Shown here in pieces: positions 17,846 to 28,900 of a DNA stretch of 64,000 nt. Source of the stretch: Pseudomonas leptonychotis. GTDB lineage: Bacteria > Pseudomonadota > Gammaproteobacteria > Pseudomonadales > Pseudomonadaceae. Position 1 is the stretch's first letter, and the number at the start of each line of letters is the position of its first letter. Location of the stretch: NCBI RefSeq assembly GCF_004920405.1, contig NZ_RFLV01000001.1:2046001-2110000 (forward strand), written 5' to 3'. The notes below the pieces were generated by a model. It was not told where the DNA came from, searched no databases, and saw nothing but the letters and a program-made list of their open reading frames with translations. A program made the translations under genes and the position numbers.

Positions 17846-17916
17846 GGCTACCATCCCTGGCTGCAAACGTTGTGTGTTGTCGCTGTACGATGTTAAAAAT
17901 CGTTCTCGACGATTTT
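17846..17916 (+). repeat. Dispersed Pseudomonas-type repeat, copy A (degenerate)
   Basis: Shares the frame CCATCCCTGG...CGCTG..CG..GTTAAAAAT with copies at 18152-18219 (inside cdiB) and 42155-42223. It is followed by a short dyad (TCGTTCTCGACGA). The rest of the typA-cdiB spacer, up to 18123, holds a CRP-like site at 18020-18035 and an inverted repeat after it; no gene is seen. Confidence 0.5.
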
Positions 17917-18019
17917 ATGTCTGGCATTTAAGAGTGCTGCTTCTCATTCGTGGGCGCCTTGTGTAAGGTTCGCCGCGACAGCTGCCGATGGTCAGAAGTT
18001 CAGGATGAGCGTCTGGTTA

Positions 18020-18035
18020 TGTGAGGTATGTCACA
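18020..18035. promoter_or_regulatory. CRP/Vfr-type operator upstream of cdiB
   Basis: TGTGAGGTATGTCACA is an exact match to the CRP consensus TGTGA-N6-TCACA, flanked by AT on the left and TGT on the right. It is centred about 96 bp before the cdiB ATG. In pseudomonads the corresponding regulator is Vfr/Crp. Confidence 0.7.
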
Positions 18036-18066
18036 TGTCATGCGAGTGATGGCAACTCGCCATGTG
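18036..18066. promoter_or_regulatory. Inverted repeat in the cdiB promoter region
   Basis: CATGCGAGT-GATGGCA-ACTCGCCATG forms a dyad with one unpaired base, directly next to the CRP-like site. It is followed by TTCTAAT (about 18067-18073), a possible -10 element. Could be an operator or a hairpin in the 5' leader. Confidence 0.4.
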
Positions 18067-18123
18067 TTCTAATGCGCGCCGAATTTTTGCTTCTGCTTAC
18101 CCGCTATTCAAAGGACTGAAGGC

Positions 18124-19890
18124 ATGGCTCTTCGTAGTAAATCTTTATGGCCTGCCATCCCTGGCGGCCACCCTGCGGGCCGTCGCTGCGCAACGTTAAA
18201 AATGGCTTCCGGCCATTTCTTGGCCATCTGGCTGATGTGCTCACTTATACCCGCTGTATCGCTGGCGCAAACGCCAGGAGATCGTGACCTTGTCCGCGAA
18301 CGTCAGGAGCGCCTGCTGCAAGAGCAGGAGCGCCGTCTGGATGAGTTGCAGCAACTGCCAGGCAAGACCGAGCAATTACCCGCACAGCCGATTGCCGACG
18401 ATGAGCGTTGCTTTGCCATCAAACAGATCAACTTGGTGGGCGCCACGCTGCTCAGCCCGGCGGATCAGGTCGCCATTCTCAAACCCTACAATGGCCAGTG
18501 CCTGGGTGTCGGGCAGCTCAATCAGCTGCTCAAAGACATTACCAATCATTATTTGGGGCGCGGTTATGTCACCACGCGTGCCTACTTGCCGCAGCAGGAT
18601 CTCTCCAGCGGCACGTTGCAGGTCACAGTGGTCGAGGGCCAGCTTGAAGGCTTAAATAGCTCGGATCTGGCGTCGGATCGTGAATTGGCCATGAGCTTTC
18701 CTGGGCGCTCCGAGCAAGTGCTGAACCTGCGCGAGTTGGAACAGTTGATTGAGCAGCTTAATCGCTTGCCATCGCGCCAGGCCCAGCTTGAGCTGGTGCC
18801 AGGCCAGCAGGTCGGTGGTAGTCGCGTGCAGCTGCAAGGGCAGCGCAGCAAACCGTGGCGTGTGAGCCTGGCGCGTCACAACGATGGCCAGCTCAGTACC
18901 GGTGAGCAGCAGTGGGGTCTGGGCTTGGATTGGGACAGCCCGCTGGGTTTGGCCGATCAACTGAGCCTACGCGCCGGCGGTGATGCGGTCAGCGACAGCT
19001 ACCGCCACTCGCACAACCAGAGCCTCAACTACAGCCTGCCGTACGGCTGGTGGACCTTCAACTACAGCTACAGCCAGAGCTACTACCGCACCCAGAGTGA
19101 GGCCAATGGCTTCGCCTTTGATCAGGATGGCGACAGCAAAACCCACGCCTTGCGTGCCGAGCGTGTACTGCACCGCGACAGCTTGAGTAAAACCGCCGTC
19201 AGCCTGGGTGTCAGCCACCTGAACAGCAACAACTTTATCCTCGGCAATCGGATCGATGTCTCCAGTCAGCGCCTGTCCGAGGCCCAGCTGGGCTTTAACC
19301 ATGGTCGGCGCATTGGCAGCGCTTTCGTCAACGCCGATCTCGGCTGGCAGCACGGCACAGGGGCCTTCGACGCGCAGCGCAGTGGCAACCCGCAAGGTGG
19401 CCAGCCCGTAGCGCGTTACAACAAATACAGCCTAACCCTGAGCTACCTGCAGCCGTTTCAGCTGTGGGGCGAGTCGTTCAGCTTCGACAGCCTGGCCAAC
19501 GGTCAGCGCAGCGAGGACGTCTTGTATAGCCCGCAACGCATCAGCGTGGGCGGCTTGAGCTCGGTGCGTGGCTTCAAGGAGCAATCGCTATCTGGCGACA
19601 GCGGCGCGTACTGGCGTAACCAGCTGCGCTGGCGCAAAGCGGTGAGCTGGCAACCGTTGCAGCCCTTTGTCAGTGAATACGGCGTGGCATTCGCCTACGA
19701 CATGGGTGTGATCAGCGGCGGGCGTTACAACCCGGACCAGCATGGCCGCCTCTCCGGCAATGCCATCGAGCTGAGTGCCCGTGGTCAGCACTTGGCCGCT
19801 TCGCTGACCTTCGCCCGTTCACTGGAACGCCCGGACGCCATCGAGCGTCAGGAGCATCCGGTGTATTTCCGGGTCGACCTGTTCTTCTGA
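18124..19890 (+). CDS. cdiB: Two-partner secretion outer-membrane transporter (CdiB/FhaC/ShlB family)
   Basis: Omp85-family beta-barrel (588 residues) that exports the adjacent CdiA. After the signal region, ERQERLLQEQERRLDELQQLPG is a helical plug. The POTRA domains span about 95-250 (CFAIKQINLVGATLL, YVTTRAYLPQQDLSSGTLQVTVVEGQLEGL). The barrel carries the VRGF lid-lock motif in ISVGGLSSVRGFKEQSLSGD and ends in YFRVDLFF with a terminal Phe. The 18124 start has a good AAGGACTGAAGG RBS. A second in-frame ATG at 18202 starts a normal signal peptide (MASGHFLAIWLMCSLIPAVSLAQ). The first 26 residues and the start of that peptide come from a dispersed repeat. Confidence 0.9.
   Translation: MALRSKSLWPAIPGGHPAGRRCATLKMASGHFLAIWLMCSLIPAVSLAQTPGDRDLVRERQERLLQEQERRLDELQQLPGKTEQLPAQPIADDERCFAIKQINLVGATLLSPADQVAILKPYNGQCLGVGQLNQLLKDITNHYLGRGYVTTRAYLPQQDLSSGTLQVTVVEGQLEGLNSSDLASDRELAMSFPGRSEQVLNLRELEQLIEQLNRLPSRQAQLELVPGQQVGGSRVQLQGQRSKPWRVSLARHNDGQLSTGEQQWGLGLDWDSPLGLADQLSLRAGGDAVSDSYRHSHNQSLNYSLPYGWWTFNYSYSQSYYRTQSEANGFAFDQDGDSKTHALRAERVLHRDSLSKTAVSLGVSHLNSNNFILGNRIDVSSQRLSEAQLGFNHGRRIGSAFVNADLGWQHGTGAFDAQRSGNPQGGQPVARYNKYSLTLSYLQPFQLWGESFSFDSLANGQRSEDVLYSPQRISVGGLSSVRGFKEQSLSGDSGAYWRNQLRWRKAVSWQPLQPFVSEYGVAFAYDMGVISGGRYNPDQHGRLSGNAIELSARGQHLAASLTFARSLERPDAIERQEHPVYFRVDLFF
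18152..18219 (+). repeat. Dispersed repeat, copy B, lying inside the cdiB coding start
   Basis: GCCATCCCTGGCGGCCACCC...GTCGCTGCGCAACGTTAAAAATGGC followed by the TTCCGGCCATTTC dyad. It is the best-preserved of three copies in the window and encodes CdiB residues about 10-32. Confidence 0.55.
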
Positions 19891-19935
19891 TTTTTCTGAA
19901 TTCTGCTTTATAGCCCTACGGGTTGGAGTTGTTAC

Positions 19936-22900
19936 ATGGACGTTCGCACACCATTTTTCCAAAATATTGCCAGTGTTCTGATCGGTGTCCTGTTCCTTAA
20001 TCCGATTGTGGCCACGGCGGCCGAACTGGCCTTGGATGCCCAGGCCGGTGGTAATGCCAGCCTAGGTCAGGCTGGCAATGGTGTGCCCGTAGTTAATATC
20101 GCCACGCCCAATGGCAGTGGTCTGTCGCATAACACGTTCAGCGACTTCAACGTCGGTCAGCAGGGGCTGATCTTAAATAACACTACCGATAGGCTGCAGA
20201 GCACTCAGCTTGGCGGCATCATCGTTGGCAACTCCAATCTCAAAGACGGTGCGGCCAACCTGATCCTTAACGAGGTCACCGGAAGCAATACCAGCCAGCT
20301 CAGGGGTTACACCGAAGTGGCTGGCAAATCAGCAGCAGTAATAGTCGCCAACCCCCATGGCATCACCTGTGACGGTTGCGGCTTTATCAACACCCCGCGC
20401 GTTACCCTTAGCACCGGCAGGCCGGTGATAGAGGGCGGGCGCCTTGATCGCTTTGATGTAAATAGTGGGCAGATAAACATCGAAGGTAGCGGGCTCAACG
20501 CCAGTAATATCGAGCAGTTCGACCTGATCACCCGCAGTGCCAAGATCAACGCTGAGCTTTACGCCAATAAGCTCAACGTCATCACTGGGCGTAACCAGGT
20601 CAAGGCGGATGATCTCGCCGTCACGGCCAAAACCGATGATGGCAGTGCTAAACCACTGCTGGCCATCGACAGCTCCGCCCTCGGCGGCATGTATGCCGGA
20701 GCGATCCGTCTGGTTGGTAGCGAGGCCGGTGTCGGCGTCAAGCTGGCCGGCAATATGGCTGCCAGCGCGGGCGATATTCAGATTGATGCCAATGGCAAGT
20801 TGAGCATGGCGCAGGCTGCAGCCAGCCGTGACATCCGCCTCACGGGCGAGAGCATCGCGCTAACCAGTAAGGCCTATGCTGGGCGTCATGTTGACGCGCA
20901 GGCGCAGCAGGGCCTGACCCTCGCTCAGGGTCAGAGCTTGGCGGCCCGCGACAGCATCAAACTGAAGGGTGGCCAACTGGATAACCAGGGCCTTATCGAA
21001 GCCGGTGTGAACGCCGATAACAGCCGCAACCTGAACGGCGATATCACCCTGATAGGTGGCGGCCTGCGCAACAGTGGCAGCGTGATCGCCAGCCGCGAGC
21101 TGAGTAGCACTGTGGGGGGGCTGCTGGATAATCGTGCCGGCACCCTCAGTGGTAAAGCCAACACTAACCTCACTGCCGCCGGCTTGAGCAACGGCGCAGA
21201 GGGTCGCATCGTGTCCCAAGGCAACCTGACTGTCGGCGTCGATGGGCTGGATAACCGCGGCGGCCTGATCGCTAGCGCTAATGGGTTGCGTGTCATTGCC
21301 GGGGGCGATGTGCACAACCAGGGTGGCGAAATTTCTAGCCAGGCTTCCGTCACCCTAGAGGGGCGAAGCCTGAATAATCAGGGAGGTTTGATCGCCGCGA
21401 AACAACACCTGAGCATTGACGGCAAGAGCCTCGACAACCGTGGCGGCCAGGTCAGCGGCAAGGCGGATCTCAGCGTCAGCGTGGACACTGTGCTGGACAA
21501 CCGCAGCCAAGGCACCGTGGTCGCCGATGGCAAGCTGACCCTCGATGCCGCCGAACTGCGCAACGGCGACCGTGGCCAGGTGGCCGCCAAGGGCGACCTG
21601 GCGATTAGCGTCGGCGAGCTGAGCCAGCAGGGCGACGTCGCAACAACGGCCGGCGAGCTGCTCAGCCAGGGCAAACTGACCCTGGTGGCCGATAGTATCG
21701 ATAACCGTAAGGGCGGCCTGATCGCTGCCAGCAAGGGGCTGGATATTAGCGCCAGCAAGCTGCTGCGCAATGGCGGCGGCGAAATCTCCACTCAGGGCCA
21801 AGCCAGCGTTCTGGTAAAGGCTGCTGGCGGGCAACCAACTGCGTTGCTGGACAACAGCGGCGCCGGCACCATTATCGGCGACCAAGGGCTGACCCTGACT
21901 GTCCAGCGCCTGCTGAACAACGCCAAGGGCTTGCTCGCCGGTCGCGATAGCCTGGTGCTGATCGGCGACAGCCTAGATAACCGCGACGCGGGCACCCTGA
22001 GCAGCCAGCAGGCGCTGAGCGTGCAATTGACTGGTGAGCTACAGAACCAGATACAGGGCGCGCTGCTCAGCGGCGGCAGCCTGACAGTTAACGCGGCCAG
22101 TTTGAACAACAGTGCCGGTGGCTTGCTCTCCAGCGCCACTAAGCTGGAAGTCGGTGGCGGCAGCCTGAGCAACCAGGGCGGCAAGCTGGTCAGCGATGGC
22201 CAACTGACGATTAGCAACAGCCGTCTGGACAACAGCAATAGCGGCATCATCAGCGCCAAACAAGCGTTGACCATCGGTACTGGGCAGCTGGATAACCAGA
22301 GCAAGGGTCTGATCACCAGCGGCGCTGGCTTGAAGGTCACGGCGGGCCAGATCAACAATTACGAGCAGGGGCTGATCGCAGCCAAAGGCGATGCGCAGGT
22401 CACCGCAACCGGTCTCGATCAACACGCCAGCGGTGAGCTGATCAGCGAAGCTGCATTGAGCCTCGACCTGCAAGGTGGTGCGCTGAACAACAGTGGTAAA
22501 GGCCTGATCGCAACCCCTGGCGCGCTGTTGCTGAATAACCTCGGTGCGCTCAACAACAGTGCCGGCGGCGAGATCTCCAGTAGTCAGAGTTTCCTGCTCA
22601 AAGCCAACCAGCTGAACAACAGCGCCGGCCGCGTGATCAGTGGCCAGCATCTGCAAGTGCAGATTACCCAGGCGCTGCTGAACAACCTCAAGGGCGTGCT
22701 CTCTGCCGCCAAGCTCACAGTCGCCGCCGCCAGCCTGGATAACTCCGCCGCAGGCGTGCTCGCCAGCAAGGGCGATATCCAGGTGAGCCTCACCGGCAAG
22801 CTGGACAACCACGACCAAGGCGTTATCTCCGCGGTTAAGGCGCTGACTGTTGCCAGTGCGTCGCTGGATAACTCCAATAATGGCCTGCTGGCCAGCGGTG

Positions 22901-25900
22901 GTGCTTTGCAGTTGGATACAGGCGCGGCGAATAACCAGGGCGGCAGCATCCTCAGCCAGGCCGAACTGGACGTCAGCACCGTCGCTCTCGACAACCGCGG
23001 TGGGGTGCTGAGCAGCCAACAGGCGCTGACGCTCAGCGCCGGCGCCATCGACAACCGCGATAAGGGCCTGATCACCAGTACCAGCCAGCTGACCCTGAGC
23101 GCCGCCAGCCTCGACTCCAGCCGTGATCTAGGCACTAGCGGTGGCGAAGTTTCGGCCAAGCAGAGGCTGCAACTGACGGTCAACAAACTGATTCAACAGC
23201 AGGGCCGCTTGATCGGCGAAGCCGGTGTGAGCATCGACTTCAAAGGTGGCGACCTGGATAACCGCGGCGGCTTGCTCAGCGCCACAGGTTCCTTGACCCT
23301 GCATAACCTGGGGAAATTGGATAACCGCAACGCCGGTGAAATCTCCAGCAGCCAGAGCTATAGCCTCAACGCCAGCGCCATCGACAACGGCGAACAGGGC
23401 CGCTTGATCAGTGCCGGCAACCTTAACCTCGATCTGGGCAACGGCAACTTACGTAACGCCGCCGGTGGCCTGATTTCTGGCTGGCAAGGTTTGGCGGTGA
23501 AAGCCGGCAATCTGGACAACAGCGTCCTGGGCACCCTGTCCAGCCGCAACGGCGCACTTACGGTCGAACTGAGCGGCAGCGAGCGCGTGCTGAACAACAG
23601 CGGTGAAGGTGCACTGGTCAGCAAGGGCACGCTCAGCGTCGATGTTGGCAGCCTGAATAACAGCGGCAAGGGCATCCTCTCCAGCGAAGGTGACCTTGAA
23701 CTGAGCCTCAGTGGCGCGCTGAATAACAATGATGGCGGTCTGATCGACAGCCAAGGCGCGCTGAGTGCAAGCGCAGGTGCAGTCAACAACCACAGCGGGC
23801 AGATCGGCAGCTTGAAGGCCGCAAGCCTGACCGCCAGCAGCCTGGATAACAGCGCCGGCCAGCTCTCCAGCAATGCGGCTCTGACCCTGACCCTCGCGGG
23901 CAATCTGATCAATACCCAGCAGGCCAAACTGGCCAGCGCTGGCCCGCTTGTCCTCAAGGCTCAGGCTATCGACAACCAAGGCGGTAGCCTGGTCAGCCAG
24001 AACCTGCTCAATATCACCGGCAGTAACTTGAACAACGCCAATGGCGGCACCGTGGCGGCCCGTAGCGGCCTCACCCTGCTGCTCACCGGCGCGCTAAACA
24101 ACAGCGCCGATGGCTTGATCCACAGTGAGCAAGGCGCTCTCGACATCAGTGCGCAGAGCCTGAATAACAACGGCGGTGCATTAAGCAGCCAGCAAAACCT
24201 GACGCTGAACCTGAACGCCAAGCTGGACAACCAGAGCGGTCGTATCGAAAGCCTCGCGGGTAACCTCGACCTGCAAAAATCCACAGCAGTGGACAATAGC
24301 GCCGGCGTACTCAGCAGTATCAAGGGTTGGTTGAAACTGGTCACGGCCGGGCTGTTTGATAACGACGCCGGCACCACTCAGGCGCAATCTTTGGCAATTG
24401 ACGCCAGGGGTGTGGACAACCGTGGCGGTCATATCTCCGCGCTGTCCGGCAACACCGTGATCGACAGCGGTAGCGCTACCTTTAACAACCAAAACGGTGG
24501 CCTGTATGCCCACCAACTGCTCAAAGTCATTGCCGGTAATTTCAATAACCAGGGCGCAGTTCAGGGTGAGGGCGGCAAAGTAGCAGCCGATCGGATTGAC
24601 TTCAGCCTCTCCGGTGCGCTGAACAACAGCTACGGCATTTTGGAGAGTGCCAGCACCCTGAAGCTGGCCGCCGCCAGCATCAACAACCGTTACGGCAGCC
24701 TGCGCGCGCTGGGTACCAGCGGCGATACCCGTATCGTTGCGAGCAGCCTGGACAACCGAAACGGCAAGCTCGAAACCGCCAACACCAATCTCGACCTGAA
24801 CGTCGCCAGCCTGCAGAGCAGCGGTGGCAGCATCCTGCACGTAGGTACCGGTGATTTTGGCCTGAGCGCCGCCCAGGTTACTGGGGCCGGTGGCGACCTC
24901 AGCACCAATGGCCTGCTCACCCTGACCGCTGACAACTGGACCAACAGCGGCGTACTGCAAGCCGGCCAGTTAGTGCTGAATATCGGCAACTTCACCCAAA
25001 CCGCCAGCGGCCAACTGCTGGCTGGTAATTCTTTTAGCGGTAGCGGCGGTAACTGGGTTAACCACGGTCTACTGGCCAGCGACGGCAACTTCAGCCTGAA
25101 CCTGAGTGGTGCCTACAGCGGTAATGGTCAGGTCACCAGCCTTGGTGATCTAACGCTTAGCGCTGGCAGTATCGACCTCAGCAGCAGTGCACGTATCGCC
25201 GGTGGTGGCCTGACCAACGTCAGCGCCGGCTTACTCAGCAACTTCGGCAAACTCACCGCCGCGGGCGACCTCACGGTTACCGCCAATACCTTGAACAACC
25301 GAGGCACCCTCGGCAGTGCGGAAAAACTGCGTCTAGTTGCGCCGACGCTGCTTAACGAGAACGGGCTAATTTTTAGCGGCGACGATATGACGCTGCGGGT
25401 GAATAACTTCACTAACCGTTATGCGGATGTGTACAGCCTAGGCGAGTTAAACATCGCCGCCAATGATCAGTTGGCGCGCTCTAATTCGGTCGAGAATATT
25501 TCTGCTGCTATAGAAAGTGGTGGAGATATGATGATTTTCTCGAATTCAATCATAAATAAAAAGGAAAGATTTGACACTATTGCTGAGTTGAAGTCCGGTG
25601 CTATAGGTGTTCGTTGTTACAGTTGCTCTTCGTCTGTGGCAGGTTATGCAGGATTATCCTCACATCTGGTCTGGATTGAGAATTTCACGGCTAAGGTATT
25701 ACAGGACTCTCCATCTTCAATAATTTCTGCTGGGCGTAATTTTACAACAAATAGCACTGTATTCTTGAATTCTAACTCTTCGGTAAGCGCTGTAGGTGAT
25801 TTGGAAATAAACACGGATTTATTTGAGAATTCAGGGTCGGTATTAGAGGATTTTTCTCGTCGCCGATATATAGACATTAAACCTGGAAAGGGTCTGTGGC

Positions 25901-28900
25901 AGGAGATAGTTGATTATAATTCATATAATGATGCTGCCTACAATAAGAGTATTCACTTCTGGAACTCTTCTGATCAGGAGTCAATGGTTAAGCCTAGTAT
26001 TGTAGAGCATGGTGGAAAGCCTGTTGATCGGGAGTTGTATCAATATTTTGGAACAATGCGTCTTTCGCTGGGCCCCTCATATGCTAGTGCTGCTCGTAAG
26101 AATGCTGTTAAGTTAAGCGATTCACGTTATTCCTCTGGTGTAAGGGTTGAAGCTCCTGTTGCTATAAAAAATGCCACACCGTTTTCTGACTTGATTTCAG
26201 TGGGCAATAGTTCGAGCCACTCTGCCGCTGTAGTTCAGGCTGGTGGTAAGGTTGTTATTAATGCGAAAGATAAAATAGTAAACGGCGTGCAGCTTTCGGG
26301 TGTTACTGCGGCCGTCCCGGGTTCTCGTGTCGGCGAAACAAAAATTTTAGGGTCAGGTATAACTAAAATTGTCCAAATTAATTCACAACTTCCACCAGAT
26401 TTACGCCAGTCTCAAATCAACCCTATTAGTTTGTCTGGATTTTCGCTTCCGCAAGGCGTAAACGGTTTATTTCGTCTAAGTGGGCAAGGCGGCACAGGCA
26501 GCATGGTGAGCGCAACTCCTAGCTCTGTTAGCGATTACACCTCGGGAGGTAGTTCGATAGCACTAGGTTCGGTCCAAGCAGCCCAAGGGGTTGGGGCTGT
26601 TTTGGCCAGTAACTGGAGTATGCATAACATCCAAGTTGCTGGTGGTGGATCGTCTTTGGATAGTGTCACGTCGCAAGTTGTTGGCGTGCAGAGCCTACCT
26701 AGGAGCGTGCTGCCATCCGTTAGTCACAAGTATTTGATCGAAACCAACCCGGAATTGACCAGCCTCAAACAGTTCCTCGGTTCTGACTACATGCTCGGAA
26801 ATCTTGGTTACGACCCCGATCAAGCCCAGAAGCGTCTGGGAGACGGCCTCTACGAACAGCGATTGATTCGTGAAGCTGTGGTGGCTCGCACCGGACAGCG
26901 CTTCCTTGCTGGCCTGAACAGTGACGAAGCAATGTTTCGCCACCTGATGGATAACGCGATTGCCAGCAAGCAAGCACTTAAACTTTCTGTCGGTATCAGC
27001 TTGAGTGCAGAGCAGGTCGCGGCGCTGACCCACGATATCGTCTGGCTGGAAGAGTACGAGGTGGCCGGTGAGAAAGTGCTGGTGCCAGTGCTCTACCTAG
27101 CCCAGGCAGAGGGGCGTCTGGCGCCGAATGGGGCGCTGATCCAAGGTCAAGACGTGGCGTTGATTTCCGGTGGGGGCCTACTTAATCAGGGCACCCTGCG
27201 TGCCAGCAATAACCTTAGCGCGGTTGCCGGTGGCAGCATTAGTAATCGGGGATTGATTGCCGCAGGAAATCGCCTCGATCTATTGGCTACCGATAGTATT
27301 CGTAACGCTCAGGGTGGAGTTATTAGCGGCCGCGATGTCAGTCTCATTGCGCGGACGGGCGATGTGCTCAACGAGCGTACGGTGACTCGTCAGAATACTT
27401 CGATTGGAAATCGGCAATATATAAAGGATTACGTCGACAGCGCTTCGCGTATCGAAGCCGCCAACAGCCTGGAAATCAGCGCAGGCCGCGATGTCGCCAA
27501 CCTTGGTGGCATTCTCGACAGCCGTGGTGATTTGAGTCTCATTGCCGGCCGCGATGTCACTATCGCCTCAGTGGAAGAGCGCAATCTGCAGACGCGCGGT
27601 AGCAGATACCGGAGGGAGTCTGTCAGCCAGCATGGCGCGCAAGTCAGCGCTGGGCGCGACATCGAGATCAGCGCCGGGCGGGATTTGACCGCTATTGCCA
27701 GTCGCATCGATGCGCAGCGCGATATCAAGCTGGATGCAGGGCAGGACGTGACCTTGGCTGCGGCGGCTAACGAAAGCCACTCGTACTCAAAAAGCAAAAA
27801 GGTCACCCGCAGTGCTGATCTCGTGCTGCAGCAAGCAAGCAGTGTCCAGGCTGGCCGGGATATCTCCATTGATGCCGGTAAAGATCTAACGGTTGTCGCC
27901 AGCCACGTAAAAGCGGGCAACGACATCGCATTGGACGCCCAGCAGGACATCAATATTCTCTCCGCTAAAAACGAGAGCGCTTCCTTCTACTCCAAGAAAA
28001 GCAAAGGCTCGTTTGGCCGCAGCAAGAGTGAACAAAAGGAAAAATACGACAGCACCAACATCGCCTCGGTGATCGATGCCGGTAACGATCTAACCATTAA
28101 TACCAGCAAGGCCGTTGATGGCAGCATGAGTATCGATGGTGGTCGCGATGTAACGGTTATCGGCAGCCAATTGAAGGCCAGTAACGATCTACTGGTCGGT
28201 GCAACGGGCGATATCGCCGTACTGTCGGGTGTTGAAGAGCATGGCTCTTACAGCAAGAAGACCAAGTCCGGTTTCCTCGGGCTCTCCAAGTCAGGCAAGA
28301 GCCAGCTGAAGACCACAGCCAGCCAGGTTTCCAGTGAGCTGGACGCTGGCAACGATGTGGTGATCGCCGCTGGTAACGATATCCGCTTACGCGCCAGCGA
28401 AACCACGGCCGGTAACGACGTGGAGTTGCGCGCCGGGCTGGTGACCGATACCGGTGATATCAACCTGGTGTCGGCTAATGACACGGCGTACAGCTTGAAG
28501 CAGGAATACAAGCAGAAATTTGGTGCTTCGTTGTCCGGTGGCATGCTTTCCTTCGCCTCGGCCAAAAAAGCCGGGCAGGAAGCCCAAAGCAGCACCAGTG
28601 TAGGCAGCCAAGTAAGCGCTGATCGCGATGCAACCCTCAACGCCGAACGCGACATCAATATCATCGGCAGCGGAGTCAGTGCCGGTCGCAATGTCGCGCT
28701 AGGTGCTGGCAGAGACGTGAATGTTCTGGCTGCCTCCAGCAGCAGTACCGACAAAGCCTGGGAAGAAAGTCAGCGGATCGGTATCGCGCTGGGTATGAAG
28801 TCATCATCGCCCTATACCTCCGAGGAAGAGCGAATCTACGTTGGCGATGCCTATGAGGCCACCAAGAACGTCCTCGGCGTCACAACCCAAAGCGTTGCTC

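Noticed and set aside
20860..24960. Several long minus-strand frames across cdiA (151 to 326 codons)
   Set aside because: Caused by the repetitive GC-rich FHA coding; low-complexity Leu/Ser or Ala/Val/Gln composition and no start signals.
25490..25510. VEN sequence in CdiA as a possible VENN toxin boundary
   Set aside because: It reads VENISAA, not VENN, and lies about 2000 residues before the toxin; the real boundary is near YNRQLHPLE at about 31465-31493.
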